DNA of 64,000 bases from Marinobacter bohaiensis (GTDB taxonomy: Bacteria > Pseudomonadota > Gammaproteobacteria > Pseudomonadales > Oleiphilaceae). The position numbers were made by a program, and so were the translations under genes. Below, piece after piece: positions 25,133 to 33,529 of this stretch. A model generated the notes under the pieces. That model was not told the DNA's origin. It did not search any database and saw nothing but the letters and a program-made list of their open reading frames with translations. Location of the stretch: positions 62,001 through 126,000 of the forward strand of contig NZ_QGEH01000004.1 of NCBI RefSeq assembly GCF_003258515.1, read 5' to 3'. Within the stretch, counting starts at the first letter, position 1. Each line of letters starts with the position of its first letter.

Positions 25133-25648
25133 CTACTTGGAGAGCCGCTTGATGCGTTCGCCCGGGCTAATCACATCGGTCAGCCGAATGCCGAACTTCT
25201 CGTTCACCATAACCACCTCGCCATGGGCGATCAGGGTGCCATTGACCAGTACGTCCAGCGGCTCGCCGGCCAGACGGTCCAGCTCAATGACCGAGCCCTG
25301 GTTGAGTTGCAGCAGGTTGCGAATGGGAATCTGGGTGTTGCCGACTTCCATGGAGATGGTCACCGGGATGTCGAGGATCACGTCGAGGTCCGGCGCCAGG
25401 CCGTCGCCCTGCTGGACGCCACCGTCCATGCCGAACTCTTCCATGGGCGCCGCCTTCACATCGTCGGCGGTCTCGGATTCGCCCTCGCCCGCCTCGGCCA
25501 TGGCCGCTGCCCACTCGTCGTCACGGTCACCGTCCTGGTCCTCGCCAGCGTCATCACCGGACTCGGACATGGCAGCCTCCCATTCGGCGGCGAGCTTTTC
25601 GTCTTCGCTCATCTCCTGCGGGTCTTTTTTCTGATCGTCGTCAGCCAT
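25133..25648 (-). CDS. fliN: Flagellar motor switch protein FliN
   Basis: FliN forms the lower ring of the motor C-ring and a docking site for FliH and CheY. The 171-residue protein has a long acidic N-terminal extension (1-85) with two copies of EW-x-AAM-x-E-x-G (22-31 and 45-54), as in other polar-flagellate gammaproteobacteria, and a C-terminal SpoA domain (VILDIPVTISMEVGNTQIPIRNLLQLNQGSVIELD). Its start overlaps the fliM end by eight bases. It sits between fliM and fliO. Confidence 0.96.
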   Translation of the reverse strand: MADDDQKKDPQEMSEDEKLAAEWEAAMSESGDDAGEDQDGDRDDEWAAAMAEAGEGESETADDVKAAPMEEFGMDGGVQQGDGLAPDLDVILDIPVTISMEVGNTQIPIRNLLQLNQGSVIELDRLAGEPLDVLVNGTLIAHGEVVMVNEKFGIRLTDVISPGERIKRLSK

Positions 25649-26639
25649 GCCTGTTCACCTTCAATTGTTTCTTCACTTTGGGTCGTGCCGTGCGATCGGT
25701 CACGCGCAGTGCCAGGTTGCCGTCCCGGGTCCCGAGCTGGGCCTTATAGATGGGAATGCCATTGGCGGTCACCGTCAGATCGTTTTCCAGCTCCACCGGA
25801 ATCACGTCCCCGGCCTTGAGTTTGGCGATATCACGCAGGCTCAGCCGGCGCCGGCAAACGGTGGCGTTGACCGGCACGTTGACCGCCTTGATGTCTTCCT
25901 GCAGGGCATTCACCCAGCGTTCGTCGACTTCGTCGATGTCGCTCTGGACGCCGGCATCCAGCACGTCGCGGATGGGCTCGATCATCGAGTACGGCAGCGC
26001 CATGTGCAGCTCGCCACCGCCGCCGTCCAGTTCGATGTGGAAGGTGCTGACCACCACCACTTCGCTGGGGCTGACAATGTTGGCCATAGCCGGATTGACC
26101 TCGGAACTGAGGTACTCGTAGTCGATCTTGAGCACGGCGTTCCAGGCTTCGCGCATGTCCTTGAACACCATGTCCAGCATCATCTGTACGATGCGGGTCT
26201 CGGTGGGGGTAAATTCACGCCCCTCGATCTTGGCGTGGCGCCCTTCCCCGCCGAAGAAATTATCCACCAGCTTGAACACCAGCTTTGCATCGAGGATGAA
26301 CAGCCCGGTGCCACGCAGCGGCCGCATCTTGACCAGGTTGAGACTGGTGGGGACGTACAGCGTGTGTATGTACTCACCAAACTTCATGATCTGGACACCA
26401 CCGGTGGAGACGTCGGCGTTGCGGCGCAGCAGGTTGAAGAGACTGATCCGGGTGTAGCGGGCAAAACGCTCGTTGATCATCTCCAGGGTGGGCATGCGCC
26501 CACGGACGATACGGTCCTGACTGGAGAGGTCGTAGGACTTGACCCCGGTGTCGTCCGTCTCGTCGTAGGTGTCGATGTCACCATCGTCAACGCCGTGCAG
26601 GAGCGCGTCGATTTCGTCTTGTGACAGTAAGTCCTGCAT
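25641..26639 (-). CDS. fliM: Flagellar motor switch protein FliM
   Basis: FliM is the CheY-P-binding ring protein of the motor switch. The 332-residue protein begins with MQDLLSQDEIDALLHG, the classical CheY-P-binding peptide, followed by the CheC-like middle domain (INERFARYTRISLFNLLRRNADV, with GGEGR near residue 130) and a C-terminal SpoA domain (AQLGTRDGNLALRVTD). Length and order are normal, with fliL upstream and fliN overlapping downstream. Confidence 0.97.
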   Translation of the reverse strand: MQDLLSQDEIDALLHGVDDGDIDTYDETDDTGVKSYDLSSQDRIVRGRMPTLEMINERFARYTRISLFNLLRRNADVSTGGVQIMKFGEYIHTLYVPTSLNLVKMRPLRGTGLFILDAKLVFKLVDNFFGGEGRHAKIEGREFTPTETRIVQMMLDMVFKDMREAWNAVLKIDYEYLSSEVNPAMANIVSPSEVVVVSTFHIELDGGGGELHMALPYSMIEPIRDVLDAGVQSDIDEVDERWVNALQEDIKAVNVPVNATVCRRRLSLRDIAKLKAGDVIPVELENDLTVTANGIPIYKAQLGTRDGNLALRVTDRTARPKVKKQLKVNRHG

Positions 26640-26696
26640 ACCTTTAATCCGACCTCACGGGTTCGATCTGTCTGTTGTGATCAAACGGGCTGACGA

Positions 26697-27194
26697 CTAT
26701 TGCAGCACAAAATTCTCGAACAGGATGTGGTCAACCGGTTCAGCGCCTTCCTGCTCCAGGACCTGATTGACGGTCTCCACCCCTTTCTGCAGCAACGCCT
26801 CCTTGCCCTCGGGCGTTTGCATCGCCTGGAAATCCTGGGCCCCGAACAGGGTCAGCAGACGGCTGCGAATCAGCGGCATATGCGTTTGCGCGGCATCGAG
26901 TGCGGCCTGGTCGCGGCTCTGCAGGGCCACGAAAATCTGCATGTAGCGCTGTCGGCCCTCGCTGGCAAGCGTGACGATAAAGGGTTTGCTCATGGAATAG
27001 TAGTGGCTGGGCTCGAACACTTCGGCGGTTTCCGCCTCGCTATCGGCGTCCGCCTCGGCGCCGTCGTCACCCGATTTCAGGAACCAGAGGGTGCCGGCGA
27101 CGGACAGGCCCACCGCCAGCAGGATCACCACAACCAGCAGGATGATCAGTTTCAGTTTGCCCTTGCCGCCCGGCTTTTCCGCATTTTCCGCCAT
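26697..27194 (-). CDS. fliL: Flagellar basal body-associated protein FliL
   Basis: FliL surrounds the stator in the inner membrane and improves torque at high load. The 165-residue protein has a short basic cytoplasmic start (MAENAEKPGGKGKLK), one membrane helix at about 15-38, an acidic periplasmic spacer, and the FliL domain (YSMSKPFIVTLASEGRQRYMQIFVALQSRD) ending in the conserved VDHILFENFVLQ. It is the first gene of the fliLMNOPQR-flhB operon, with a good sigma-54 promoter candidate 53-68 bases upstream of the start. Confidence 0.95.
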   Translation of the reverse strand: MAENAEKPGGKGKLKLIILLVVVILLAVGLSVAGTLWFLKSGDDGAEADADSEAETAEVFEPSHYYSMSKPFIVTLASEGRQRYMQIFVALQSRDQAALDAAQTHMPLIRSRLLTLFGAQDFQAMQTPEGKEALLQKGVETVNQVLEQEGAEPVDHILFENFVLQ

Positions 27195-27246
27195 AGATGT
27201 CCAACAGTCAGTTTATTGTCGTTTCGACCCGCTACCCGGAGGTTTC

Positions 27247-27262
27247 AGCAATAAGTGAGCCA
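27247..27262 (-). promoter_or_regulatory. Candidate sigma-54 promoter for fliLMNOPQR-flhB
   Basis: Minus strand TGGCTCACTTATTGCT, preceded by T: the TGGC and TTGCT blocks match the sigma-54 consensus TGGCAC-N5-TTGCW with exact spacing and only one or two changes. The expected transcript start is about 43 bases before fliL, after the fliK stop, so it would start a separate operon. Confidence 0.75.
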
Positions 27263-27353
27263 ACCTTTCCCGGAATGCCGCCATATCATAAACAAAACAG
27301 AAGTTTAGCGTCTGGGTCGAAAGACATAAACCGTAGCCTGGTGGAACCACCGG

Positions 27354-28700
27354 CTAGGCGTACAGATCCACCTCACCACGCCAGCTCAGATCGAGGCTGC
27401 CGCCGGCCAGGGTCTGCTCGCCATCTTCCCCCTCAACACTGGACGCAAGCCCGGATCCACCGGATTCGCTTCCGCTGCCATCACCGGCCAGTTGCTGCTG
27501 CCCGCCCTGCTGGTCCGGTGTCTCCGCCGAGACCTCGAACCGGTCCAGGTTCAGCCCGTTCTCCTGCAGCATATCACGCAGGCGATGGCCGTTGAGTTCG
27601 AGCTGGTCACGAACCGCCGAATGGGTGGCGTGCACGGTGACATGGGCCTGGTCTTGCTGGACCTGGACGCGAACCTCCAGCGGGCCCAGGTCGGGCGGCG
27701 TGATGTGAATCTCGGCGGCGGACATGCGCTGGCTGGTCAACCACGCCAGTTTGCCGGCGACCTTCTCACCCCACTCGGCATGCTGCACCGGCAGGTCCAC
27801 GCTGGTGGAATAGCTCTTCAGTCCGGCCATGGCGTCTCGCCCTTCCAGACCGCGCTGCAGGCTGGTGGCATTATTCTGCAGGTTGCCGGACTGGCTGTCC
27901 CCCTGCAGACGGGCCAGTTGACTGGAAAAATCAATCGCCTTGCCGTCGGGGGTCGCGGCCTTGCCCAGCAGGATGCCGGCCTGATCGCCCTTCGCCGTTG
28001 TGGTCAGACCTTCCTTGAGCGCTCCCGCGTCAGAAGCTCCCTGGCCCGCCGCCAGCGCCTTGTCCAGAAGCTGGCTCAGCTTGGGGGTGCCCGGCTGGCC
28101 GCCGATGGCAGCCGAGCCCTGGACCGCGGTGGCGGCACTCGGCGCGCCCTTCAGGGCCGTGGCATCGGTGGGCGTACTGAACAGGAAGGGCAGACTGGCC
28201 TTGTCGGTGATTTCGGTATCGTCGTCGCTCTCCTGCCGGCTTTCGTCACTCACCTGTTCGGCCGTCCGGGCCTTGTCGGAATCGGCATCACGCCCACGGT
28301 CGGAACGATCCGCGGTCAGCGCCTCATCGTCGCGGGCTTTATCGGCCCTGTCGCTGCGTTCGGCGCTGCGGCGGTCTTCAGCTCGAGCGTCTTCAGCGCG
28401 TGACTTCTCGGTTTGGCGTTCCGCCTGCTGGTCAGCGCGCTGGCGATCCTCCGCACGCTGGTCCGACAGCCGCCGTTCCTCCGCCTGTTTTTCCTCCAGG
28501 CGCTGATCGGCGCGGCGCTGGTCCTCGGCCCGCTGTTCGGCACGTTGCTGCCGCTGCTCGCGAGCCTCAAGACGCGACTGCTCGCGCGCCGATACCTCGT
28601 TGAAGGCTTCGGTGGAAGACTCCGAAGCCGCATTATTCTTCACGCTTTCAGTCGAATTTCCGGACGTGGACGAAACGGGTGTCAACACCAATCCAGACAT
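27354..28700 (-). CDS. fliK: Flagellar hook-length control protein FliK
   Basis: FliK measures hook length and triggers the export switch in FlhB. The 448-residue protein has a long, highly charged N-terminal region (about 40-150) built of Arg/Glu/Asp/Ala/Gln runs such as RAEDQRRADQRLEEKQ, predicted to be a long helix or coiled coil, a flexible Ala/Gly/Gln-rich middle, and the conserved C-domain (LGPLEVRVQVQQDQAHVTVHATHSAVRDQLELNGHRL split by short gaps) at about 355-410 that contacts FlhB. The ATG at 28698-28700 has AAGGGG five bases upstream. It has its own sigma-54 promoter candidate. Confidence 0.93.
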   Translation of the reverse strand: MSGLVLTPVSSTSGNSTESVKNNAASESSTEAFNEVSAREQSRLEAREQRQQRAEQRAEDQRRADQRLEEKQAEERRLSDQRAEDRQRADQQAERQTEKSRAEDARAEDRRSAERSDRADKARDDEALTADRSDRGRDADSDKARTAEQVSDESRQESDDDTEITDKASLPFLFSTPTDATALKGAPSAATAVQGSAAIGGQPGTPKLSQLLDKALAAGQGASDAGALKEGLTTTAKGDQAGILLGKAATPDGKAIDFSSQLARLQGDSQSGNLQNNATSLQRGLEGRDAMAGLKSYSTSVDLPVQHAEWGEKVAGKLAWLTSQRMSAAEIHITPPDLGPLEVRVQVQQDQAHVTVHATHSAVRDQLELNGHRLRDMLQENGLNLDRFEVSAETPDQQGGQQQLAGDGSGSESGGSGLASSVEGEDGEQTLAGGSLDLSWRGEVDLYA

Positions 28701-28749
28701 GGCAACCCCTTGCCGCTTTGGCACAAATCAAACGGTTTGGAGGAAGCTC

Positions 28750-28765
28750 AGCAACAAGGATGCCA
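28750..28765 (-). promoter_or_regulatory. Candidate sigma-54 promoter for fliK
   Basis: Minus strand TGGCATCCTTGTTGCT: TGGCA at -24 and TTGCT at -12 with exact spacing, one mismatch to TGGCAC. The predicted transcript start is about 40 bases before the fliK ATG. A 60-bp tandem repeat lies immediately upstream. Confidence 0.75.
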
Positions 28766-28774
28766 ATCGCCCAG

Positions 28775-28834
28775 GCGCCGCCCCGGAAAGGACCTTCCTG
28801 GAAAGGGCGCCCCTGTAAAGCCCCCTCCTGGAAA
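28775..28834. repeat. Four 15-bp tandem repeats upstream of the fliK promoter
   Basis: Four contiguous 15-base units (28775-28789, 28790-28804, 28805-28819, 28820-28834), each ending GGAAA or GTAAA on the plus strand and beginning TTTCC or TTTAC on the minus strand. They start nine bases beyond the -24 element of the fliK promoter candidate and lie in the gap after hptB. Unit interiors are GC-rich and diverged. Confidence 0.7.
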
Positions 28835-28872
28835 GGACGGCCGGGCCCCGTTTGCGCCCGGGGCTCCCTGAA

Positions 28873-29220
28873 TCAGCGGGCCAGCGTATTTTCCAGCAGA
28901 CCGCGGACCACCGAGAATTCGTCCTCGATGTCGGTCAACACATCGGCCGCGGCATCCAGTCGTCCTTCCTTGCCGGCCAGCTCCGCATCGCCACACAGGG
29001 CTCCCAGCCGGGGAGCGCCAATGTTGATGCAGCTGCCCTTGAAGCTGTGCGCGGACTTGGTAAAGGCATCGGTATTGCGACTGCCCAGGGCCGAGCGCAG
29101 CGTGTCGAGGCGCTCGCGGGAGTCGTTCAGGTAGGTCGTTATCAGCACGTCGAACTCGCTTTCCATGACTTCGCGTAGCTCTGCAAGCGCTTCATCGTCC
29201 AGATGCGGCTTGTCGTTCAT
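28873..29220 (-). CDS. hptB: Histidine phosphotransfer protein HptB
   Basis: A 115-residue Hpt domain with the phospho-histidine His58 in SAHSFKGSCINIGA. In Pseudomonas aeruginosa HptB receives phosphate from hybrid kinases and passes it to the receiver of HsbR, which controls the anti-anti-sigma protein HsbA. The same three genes occur here in the same order. The ATG at 29218-29220 has AAGGAG six bases upstream. It is followed by the tandem repeats and fliK. The symbol rests on domain and neighbourhood. Confidence 0.85.
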   Translation of the reverse strand: MNDKPHLDDEALAELREVMESEFDVLITTYLNDSRERLDTLRSALGSRNTDAFTKSAHSFKGSCINIGAPRLGALCGDAELAGKEGRLDAAADVLTDIEDEFSVVRGLLENTLAR

Positions 29221-29361
29221 GATCGTCTCCTTGCACTGCGACCGCCCGCCGCCAGGCTGGTTTCGCCTCCTGCCTGCGGCAGGGCCGGTGGACGTGCCGT
29301 CGCGCGGGCTCCAATTCGGGCATACCGTGCCCGGAAGCCTTGTGGATATCAACCTGTGATG

Positions 29362-31128
29362 TCAGTCATGGTCGTCCGGGTCAAAGGTCCAGCTGTAAAT
29401 CGCTTCCACCTCGTTACCGCTGCCCCGGTGCGTCAGCGAGTCGCAGAGTTCCCGCAGCAGGGCCAACCCCCGGCCCGCATAGCCTTTCTGGTCGAGTGTC
29501 GACAGTTTTCCCTCATTATAGTTGAAGCCGTCGCCGCTATCCTGGCACACCACCGTCAACTGGCCGCCGTTACGGCCGATCCGATGGGATAACCGGAAAC
29601 TGATGGCATCGTCCACCACGGTCTTCAGCCGGCGGGCCCGCTCAGCGTAATAGCGGCCAAAACCTTCCGGCGAGCTCTTCCAGCTCGACGGCAACTGCAG
29701 CACGCCATGCTCCAACGCATTGGTGTAGAGCTCCGCCAGTATCGTGTATACCTCGCCACCGCGCCGCCTCAGGCCCGGCACTTCCATGCAGATGTGCAGC
29801 AGCAGGGGCAGCGGGTTGAACTGGGCCATGGTGTCCCCGCAGACCCGATATTCGCAGGACCAGTTGGACGGGCCGCTCAGGGCCGACTGGGTCACCCGCA
29901 GCGGCAATTCCTCCAGGAGGCTGGCCTCGATGACGTCCACCGATACCAGGGTCAGGTCGTCCGGCGCGGCCTCGCTGCCGGTGAACTCGCCGATGGCGGA
30001 TAACACCGTCTGCAACACCGGCGTCTCCAGAGGCGTCTGTTCCACCACCTGGCGCAGGCGATCCTCGCCGAACATCTCGCCGGCGCCGTTGGTCGACTCG
30101 GGCACGCCGTCGGTGGTGAAGAAGATGGTGTCGTCGACTTCCACCTTGAGCCGGCTGACCTCGGTGCTGAAGCGCTCGGCGGCCACCACCCCCAACGGCA
30201 GATGACTGGACGGCAGACGCTCCACCGTGCGCCCGCCCCGCAACAGGAAGCCGCAAGGCAGACCGCCGTTCCAGATGGTCAGGTTACCCAGGTGGGCATC
30301 CAGCTCGATGAACGCGGCGCAGCAGAACATGTCCGTGGGCAGGATGCGCCAGAGTTTCTGGTTGATTTCCCGCAGGATGTCACCGCAGGCAAAGCCCTTG
30401 CTGGTCATGCCGTAGAAGATCTCGGCCACGGGCATGGCGCCGATGGCCGCCGGCAGCCCATGCCCGGTGAAGTCGCCGATCAACACGTTCATGCCACCGG
30501 ACGGCCGCGGACAGGCGAACAGGATGTCGCCGTTGAACACGGACATGGGCGACGCGTGGTAACGGATGTTGGGTGCGTCCAGGCAGCCGGTGTGGGCGAC
30601 GTTGTCAAAAACCCGCCGGGCGATGTTCTGCTCCTTGATCAACTGCTCGTTGCGGGCGCGGATCAGGTCGCGTTGCTGGGTCAGAGTGTTGTGCATCACC
30701 CGCATACGGTTGAAGGCGTTGATCTTGGCTTCGATGATGATGCGGTTGTAGGGCTTGGACAGGAAATCGTCGCCGCCGGCTTCCAGGCAGCGCGCCAGGG
30801 CGTCGGCGTCGGACAGGGAGGTCAGAAAGATAATCGGCACCAGGGCCTCGCCGGCCAGGCTCTTGATGTGGCGGGTCGCCTCCATGCCATCCATGCGCGG
30901 CATCATCACGTCCAGCAGGACGATCTGAGGCTCGAAGGTGCGAAACGCCTCGACCGCCTCCATCCCGTCAGCGACCGTCATCACCTCATGCCCCAGGCGT
31001 CGCACCATGGTGCTGAGGATCATTCGGTCGGTTTCGCTGTCGTCCGCAATCAGGATCCGGAGCGACTGGCTTTCCATCGCCTTTTCAGCAACCGCCTTTT
31101 CCAATGGGGTCTGCCTCTGTTGCTGCAT
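29362..31128 (-). CDS. hsbR: HsbR-type response regulator: receiver, PP2C phosphatase and anti-sigma kinase domains
   Basis: A 588-residue three-part regulator. Residues 23-140 form a receiver domain with phosphoacceptor Asp73 (VLLDVMMP). About 190-385 is an SpoIIE-like PP2C phosphatase (GDILFACPRPSGGMNVLIGDFTGHG; FFTTDGVPEST; DDLTLVSV). About 425-580 is an RsbW-like HATPase (ELYTNALEHGV, then QDSGDGFNYNEG and GRGLALLRELCDS). In Pseudomonas HsbR both phosphorylates and dephosphorylates HsbA. Neither of two possible starts has an ideal ribosome site; the ATG at 31075-31077 would remove 17 residues. It lies between hsbA and hptB. Confidence 0.88.
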   Translation of the reverse strand: MQQQRQTPLEKAVAEKAMESQSLRILIADDSETDRMILSTMVRRLGHEVMTVADGMEAVEAFRTFEPQIVLLDVMMPRMDGMEATRHIKSLAGEALVPIIFLTSLSDADALARCLEAGGDDFLSKPYNRIIIEAKINAFNRMRVMHNTLTQQRDLIRARNEQLIKEQNIARRVFDNVAHTGCLDAPNIRYHASPMSVFNGDILFACPRPSGGMNVLIGDFTGHGLPAAIGAMPVAEIFYGMTSKGFACGDILREINQKLWRILPTDMFCCAAFIELDAHLGNLTIWNGGLPCGFLLRGGRTVERLPSSHLPLGVVAAERFSTEVSRLKVEVDDTIFFTTDGVPESTNGAGEMFGEDRLRQVVEQTPLETPVLQTVLSAIGEFTGSEAAPDDLTLVSVDVIEASLLEELPLRVTQSALSGPSNWSCEYRVCGDTMAQFNPLPLLLHICMEVPGLRRRGGEVYTILAELYTNALEHGVLQLPSSWKSSPEGFGRYYAERARRLKTVVDDAISFRLSHRIGRNGGQLTVVCQDSGDGFNYNEGKLSTLDQKGYAGRGLALLRELCDSLTHRGSGNEVEAIYSWTFDPDDHD

Positions 31129-31218
31129 CCCGTGGACAGGCGCCCGGCCGGCGTTGCGCGGAGCGGGACGGTGTATGCATCGCCCGCGGACCGGCTTCGA
31201 CCCGGCGCGGCCCCGGCA

Positions 31219-31524
31219 CTAGTTGATGGAAAACAGCTGCTCGAAATTCGAGATGCTGAGAATGCGCCGCACGTCGCTGTTGCAGTTTTCGATTCGAACG
31301 CGACCGGCGTCGCCACCGGCGTAATCGCGCAAGAGGAGCAGCATGCCCAGGGCGGAACTGTCCAGGTAGGTGGTGTCGGACATGTCGATGACGTAGTCGC
31401 TGACGTCCTGGTCGCTGCGCTCGTAGGCGTCGCGAAAGCTCTGATGGGAGCTGAAGTCAAAGCGACCATCAATGCTGATCACCAGGGTGCGGCCATCATC
31501 GCTGCGCCGCGTATGTATTGCCAT
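31219..31524 (-). CDS. hsbA: Anti-sigma factor antagonist HsbA (STAS domain)
   Basis: A 101-residue STAS-domain protein with the phosphorylatable serine region YLDSSALGMLLLLRDY (Ser56 or Ser57). In Pseudomonas, HsbA swaps partners between the anti-sigma factor FlgM and a diguanylate cyclase according to its phosphorylation state, so linking flagella and biofilm. The ATG at 31522-31524 has GGAGGA six bases upstream. It heads the hsbA-hsbR-hptB run, 203 bp after fliJ. A TACAAT hexamer lies upstream, but no matching -35 element was found. Confidence 0.87.
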   Translation of the reverse strand: MAIHTRRSDDGRTLVISIDGRFDFSSHQSFRDAYERSDQDVSDYVIDMSDTTYLDSSALGMLLLLRDYAGGDAGRVRIENCNSDVRRILSISNFEQLFSIN

Positions 31525-31727
31525 GCGGTGTCCTCCGTCCATTTTCAGCCAGCAGGTCTGTTTTCCCGGGTCGTTCCGTCACGCCGAGGGACAATGCCGC
31601 CGATCCGTTTTCCGGCCAGCGTTACATTCGTCCATTGTATTTTTTTGATGTTTCCACGGGATTGAGGATAGCCAAAACTCAGCGAATTGCATTCAGAATT
31701 TTTGACTGCCGCCGCGCCCAAGGCTGC

Positions 31728-32174
31728 TCAGAAGCGCCTGCGCGCGTGAATCCGGTTGGCCGCTTCGTCCGCCTGTTTCTGCTCGCGCAGGTCCCGGGCG
31801 CGCTGCTCCTCGGCCCGGCAGGCATCAATGTGCTTGGCCATGCCCTTCTTGCGCTCGTAGGCCTGGCGCCACTGCTCACGCGCCTGTTCGAAAACCTCCG
31901 CCGAACGGCGTGCCTGCTGCTCCTGCCCCTGGATGGCCTGGTCAAGCTGGCCAATGAACGCCTGCCAACCCTGTAACCGGGCCACCGAGACCGTGCCCTG
32001 CTGACCCTGGCGCATCTGCTCCCGATAGTCGGCCTGATAGCGTTTCAGCTCACCCAACTGGTGCTCCTGTTGCCGCCATTGCTCCCGCGCCCGGTTCATG
32101 GCCTCGAGGGCTTCGTCCTCGCGCCGTTGCTCGAGCGCCAAAACCACTTCCAGTCGCTGCGACTTTGGCTTCAT
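31728..32174 (-). CDS. fliJ: Flagellar export chaperone FliJ
   Basis: FliJ is the stalk-like coiled-coil protein inside the FliI hexamer that helps open the export gate. The 148-residue protein is almost entirely helical and rich in Gln, Arg, Glu and Ala ([19 protein letters not shown] at the start, [18 protein letters not shown] near the end), of the expected length. Its start overlaps the fliI stop by four bases (ATGA). It is the last gene of the fliEFGHIJ operon; the hsbA module begins about 200 bp further on. Confidence 0.93.
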   Translation of the reverse strand: MKPKSQRLEVVLALEQRREDEALEAMNRAREQWRQQEHQLGELKRYQADYREQMRQGQQGTVSVARLQGWQAFIGQLDQAIQGQEQQARRSAEVFEQAREQWRQAYERKKGMAKHIDACRAEEQRARDLREQKQADEAANRIHARRRF

Positions 32175-33529
32175 GCGTCACCTTTTGCGGCGTCCGGCCT
32201 GGCCGGTCGATCCGGCAGCACGTCCATCAGCCGTTCAACGCTGGCGTCGTAGGGCGCGCTCTCCTTCAGGCTCTGCTGCAGGAAACCGCGCATGGCGTCG
32301 ATGCGTTCAATGGCGTAGTCGGTTTCCGGGTCGGAGCCCTTGACGTAGGCACCGACGCTGATCAGGTCCCGCGCCTGCTGGTAGCGCGCGAAGACCTGCT
32401 TGAATTCCTGGGCCTTGCGGAAGTGCTCAGTGCTCGCCACCTGCGGCATCACCCGGCTGACGGAGGCTTCCACGTCGATAGCGGGGTAGTGCCCTTCTTC
32501 CGCCAGGCTGCGGGACAGGACGATGTGACCGTCGAGGATGGCCCGCGCCGAATCGGCGATGGGGTCCTGTTGATCATCGCCCTCGGTCAGGACGGTGTAG
32601 AACGCGGTGATGGAGCCGCCGCCGGGCTTACCGTTGCCCGTGCGCTCCACCAGCTGCGGCAGCTTGGCGAACACCGACGGCGGGTACCCCTTGGTCGCGG
32701 GCGGTTCCCCGACGGCCAGGGCGATTTCCCGCTGGGCCTGGGCGTAGCGGGTCAGGGAATCCATCAACAGCAACACGCGCTTGCCCTTGTCGCGGAAATA
32801 CTCGGCGATGCGGGTGGTCAGCATGGCGGCGCGCAGGCGCATCAGCGGGGAATCGTCCGCGGGAGACGCGACGACCACCGAGCGGGCCAGGCCTTCCTCG
32901 CCAAGGATGTCCTCGATGAACTCCTTGACCTCGCGGCCCCGCTCGCCGATCAGGCCGACGATGGTGATGTCGGCGTCGGTAAAGCGGGTCATCATCCCCA
33001 GCAGCATGCTCTTGCCCACGCCACTGCCGGCAAACAGGCCCAGACGCTGGCCCTGGCCGACGGTGAGCAGAGAATTGATGGCGCGGATGCCCACGTCCAT
33101 GCTCTGGCGCACGGGCGCCCGGTGCAGCGGGTTGATGATGTCGCCCGCCAGCCCCACCTGGGCCTCGGCCCGCAGCGGACCGTGACCGTCCAGCGGCGTG
33201 CCGGAGCCGTTGATCACGCGCCCCAGCAGCTCCGGTCCCACCGCCACGCGGCTGGCGGATGACAGGGGCACCACCCGGGCGCCCGGGCGCAGGCCGTCGA
33301 TGGCGGTGAGCGGCATCAGGTAGACCTTGTCGTCCTCAAACCCCACCACTTCAGCTTCGACGCTGGCCCCCTGCCCTTCGATCAGGCAACGGTCGCCCAC
33401 AACCATGGGGCATCCAACACATTCCAGAGTCAGGCCCACCATGCGCGTCAGGCGGCCGGACAGCTCCGGTTCGATGCGCGGCGGCAGATAATCCTGCAGG
33501 CGGTTGAGTCGGTCAGCCAGCTGGCTCAT
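32171..33529 (-). CDS. fliI: Flagellum-specific ATPase FliI
   Basis: FliI is the hexameric ATPase of the flagellar export apparatus. From the chosen start it has 452 residues: Walker A AGSGVGKS at 167-174, Walker [20 protein letters not shown], and the type III ATPase signature [20 protein letters not shown]. The ATG at 33527-33529 has GGAG six bases upstream and gives the normal FliI length. An open frame continues 43 codons further upstream but is Pro-rich and overlaps the fliH tail. The chosen start overlaps fliH by 17 bases. Confidence 0.96.
   Translation of the reverse strand: MSQLADRLNRLQDYLPPRIEPELSGRLTRMVGLTLECVGCPMVVGDRCLIEGQGASVEAEVVGFEDDKVYLMPLTAIDGLRPGARVVPLSSASRVAVGPELLGRVINGSGTPLDGHGPLRAEAQVGLAGDIINPLHRAPVRQSMDVGIRAINSLLTVGQGQRLGLFAGSGVGKSMLLGMMTRFTDADITIVGLIGERGREVKEFIEDILGEEGLARSVVVASPADDSPLMRLRAAMLTTRIAEYFRDKGKRVLLLMDSLTRYAQAQREIALAVGEPPATKGYPPSVFAKLPQLVERTGNGKPGGGSITAFYTVLTEGDDQQDPIADSARAILDGHIVLSRSLAEEGHYPAIDVEASVSRVMPQVASTEHFRKAQEFKQVFARYQQARDLISVGAYVKGSDPETDYAIERIDAMRGFLQQSLKESAPYDASVERLMDVLPDRPARPDAAKGDA

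Noticed and set aside
31620-31680. TACAAT hexamer upstream of hsbA as a possible sigma-70 -10
   Set aside because: No acceptable -35 lies 16-18 bases upstream, so I do not list it as a promoter.
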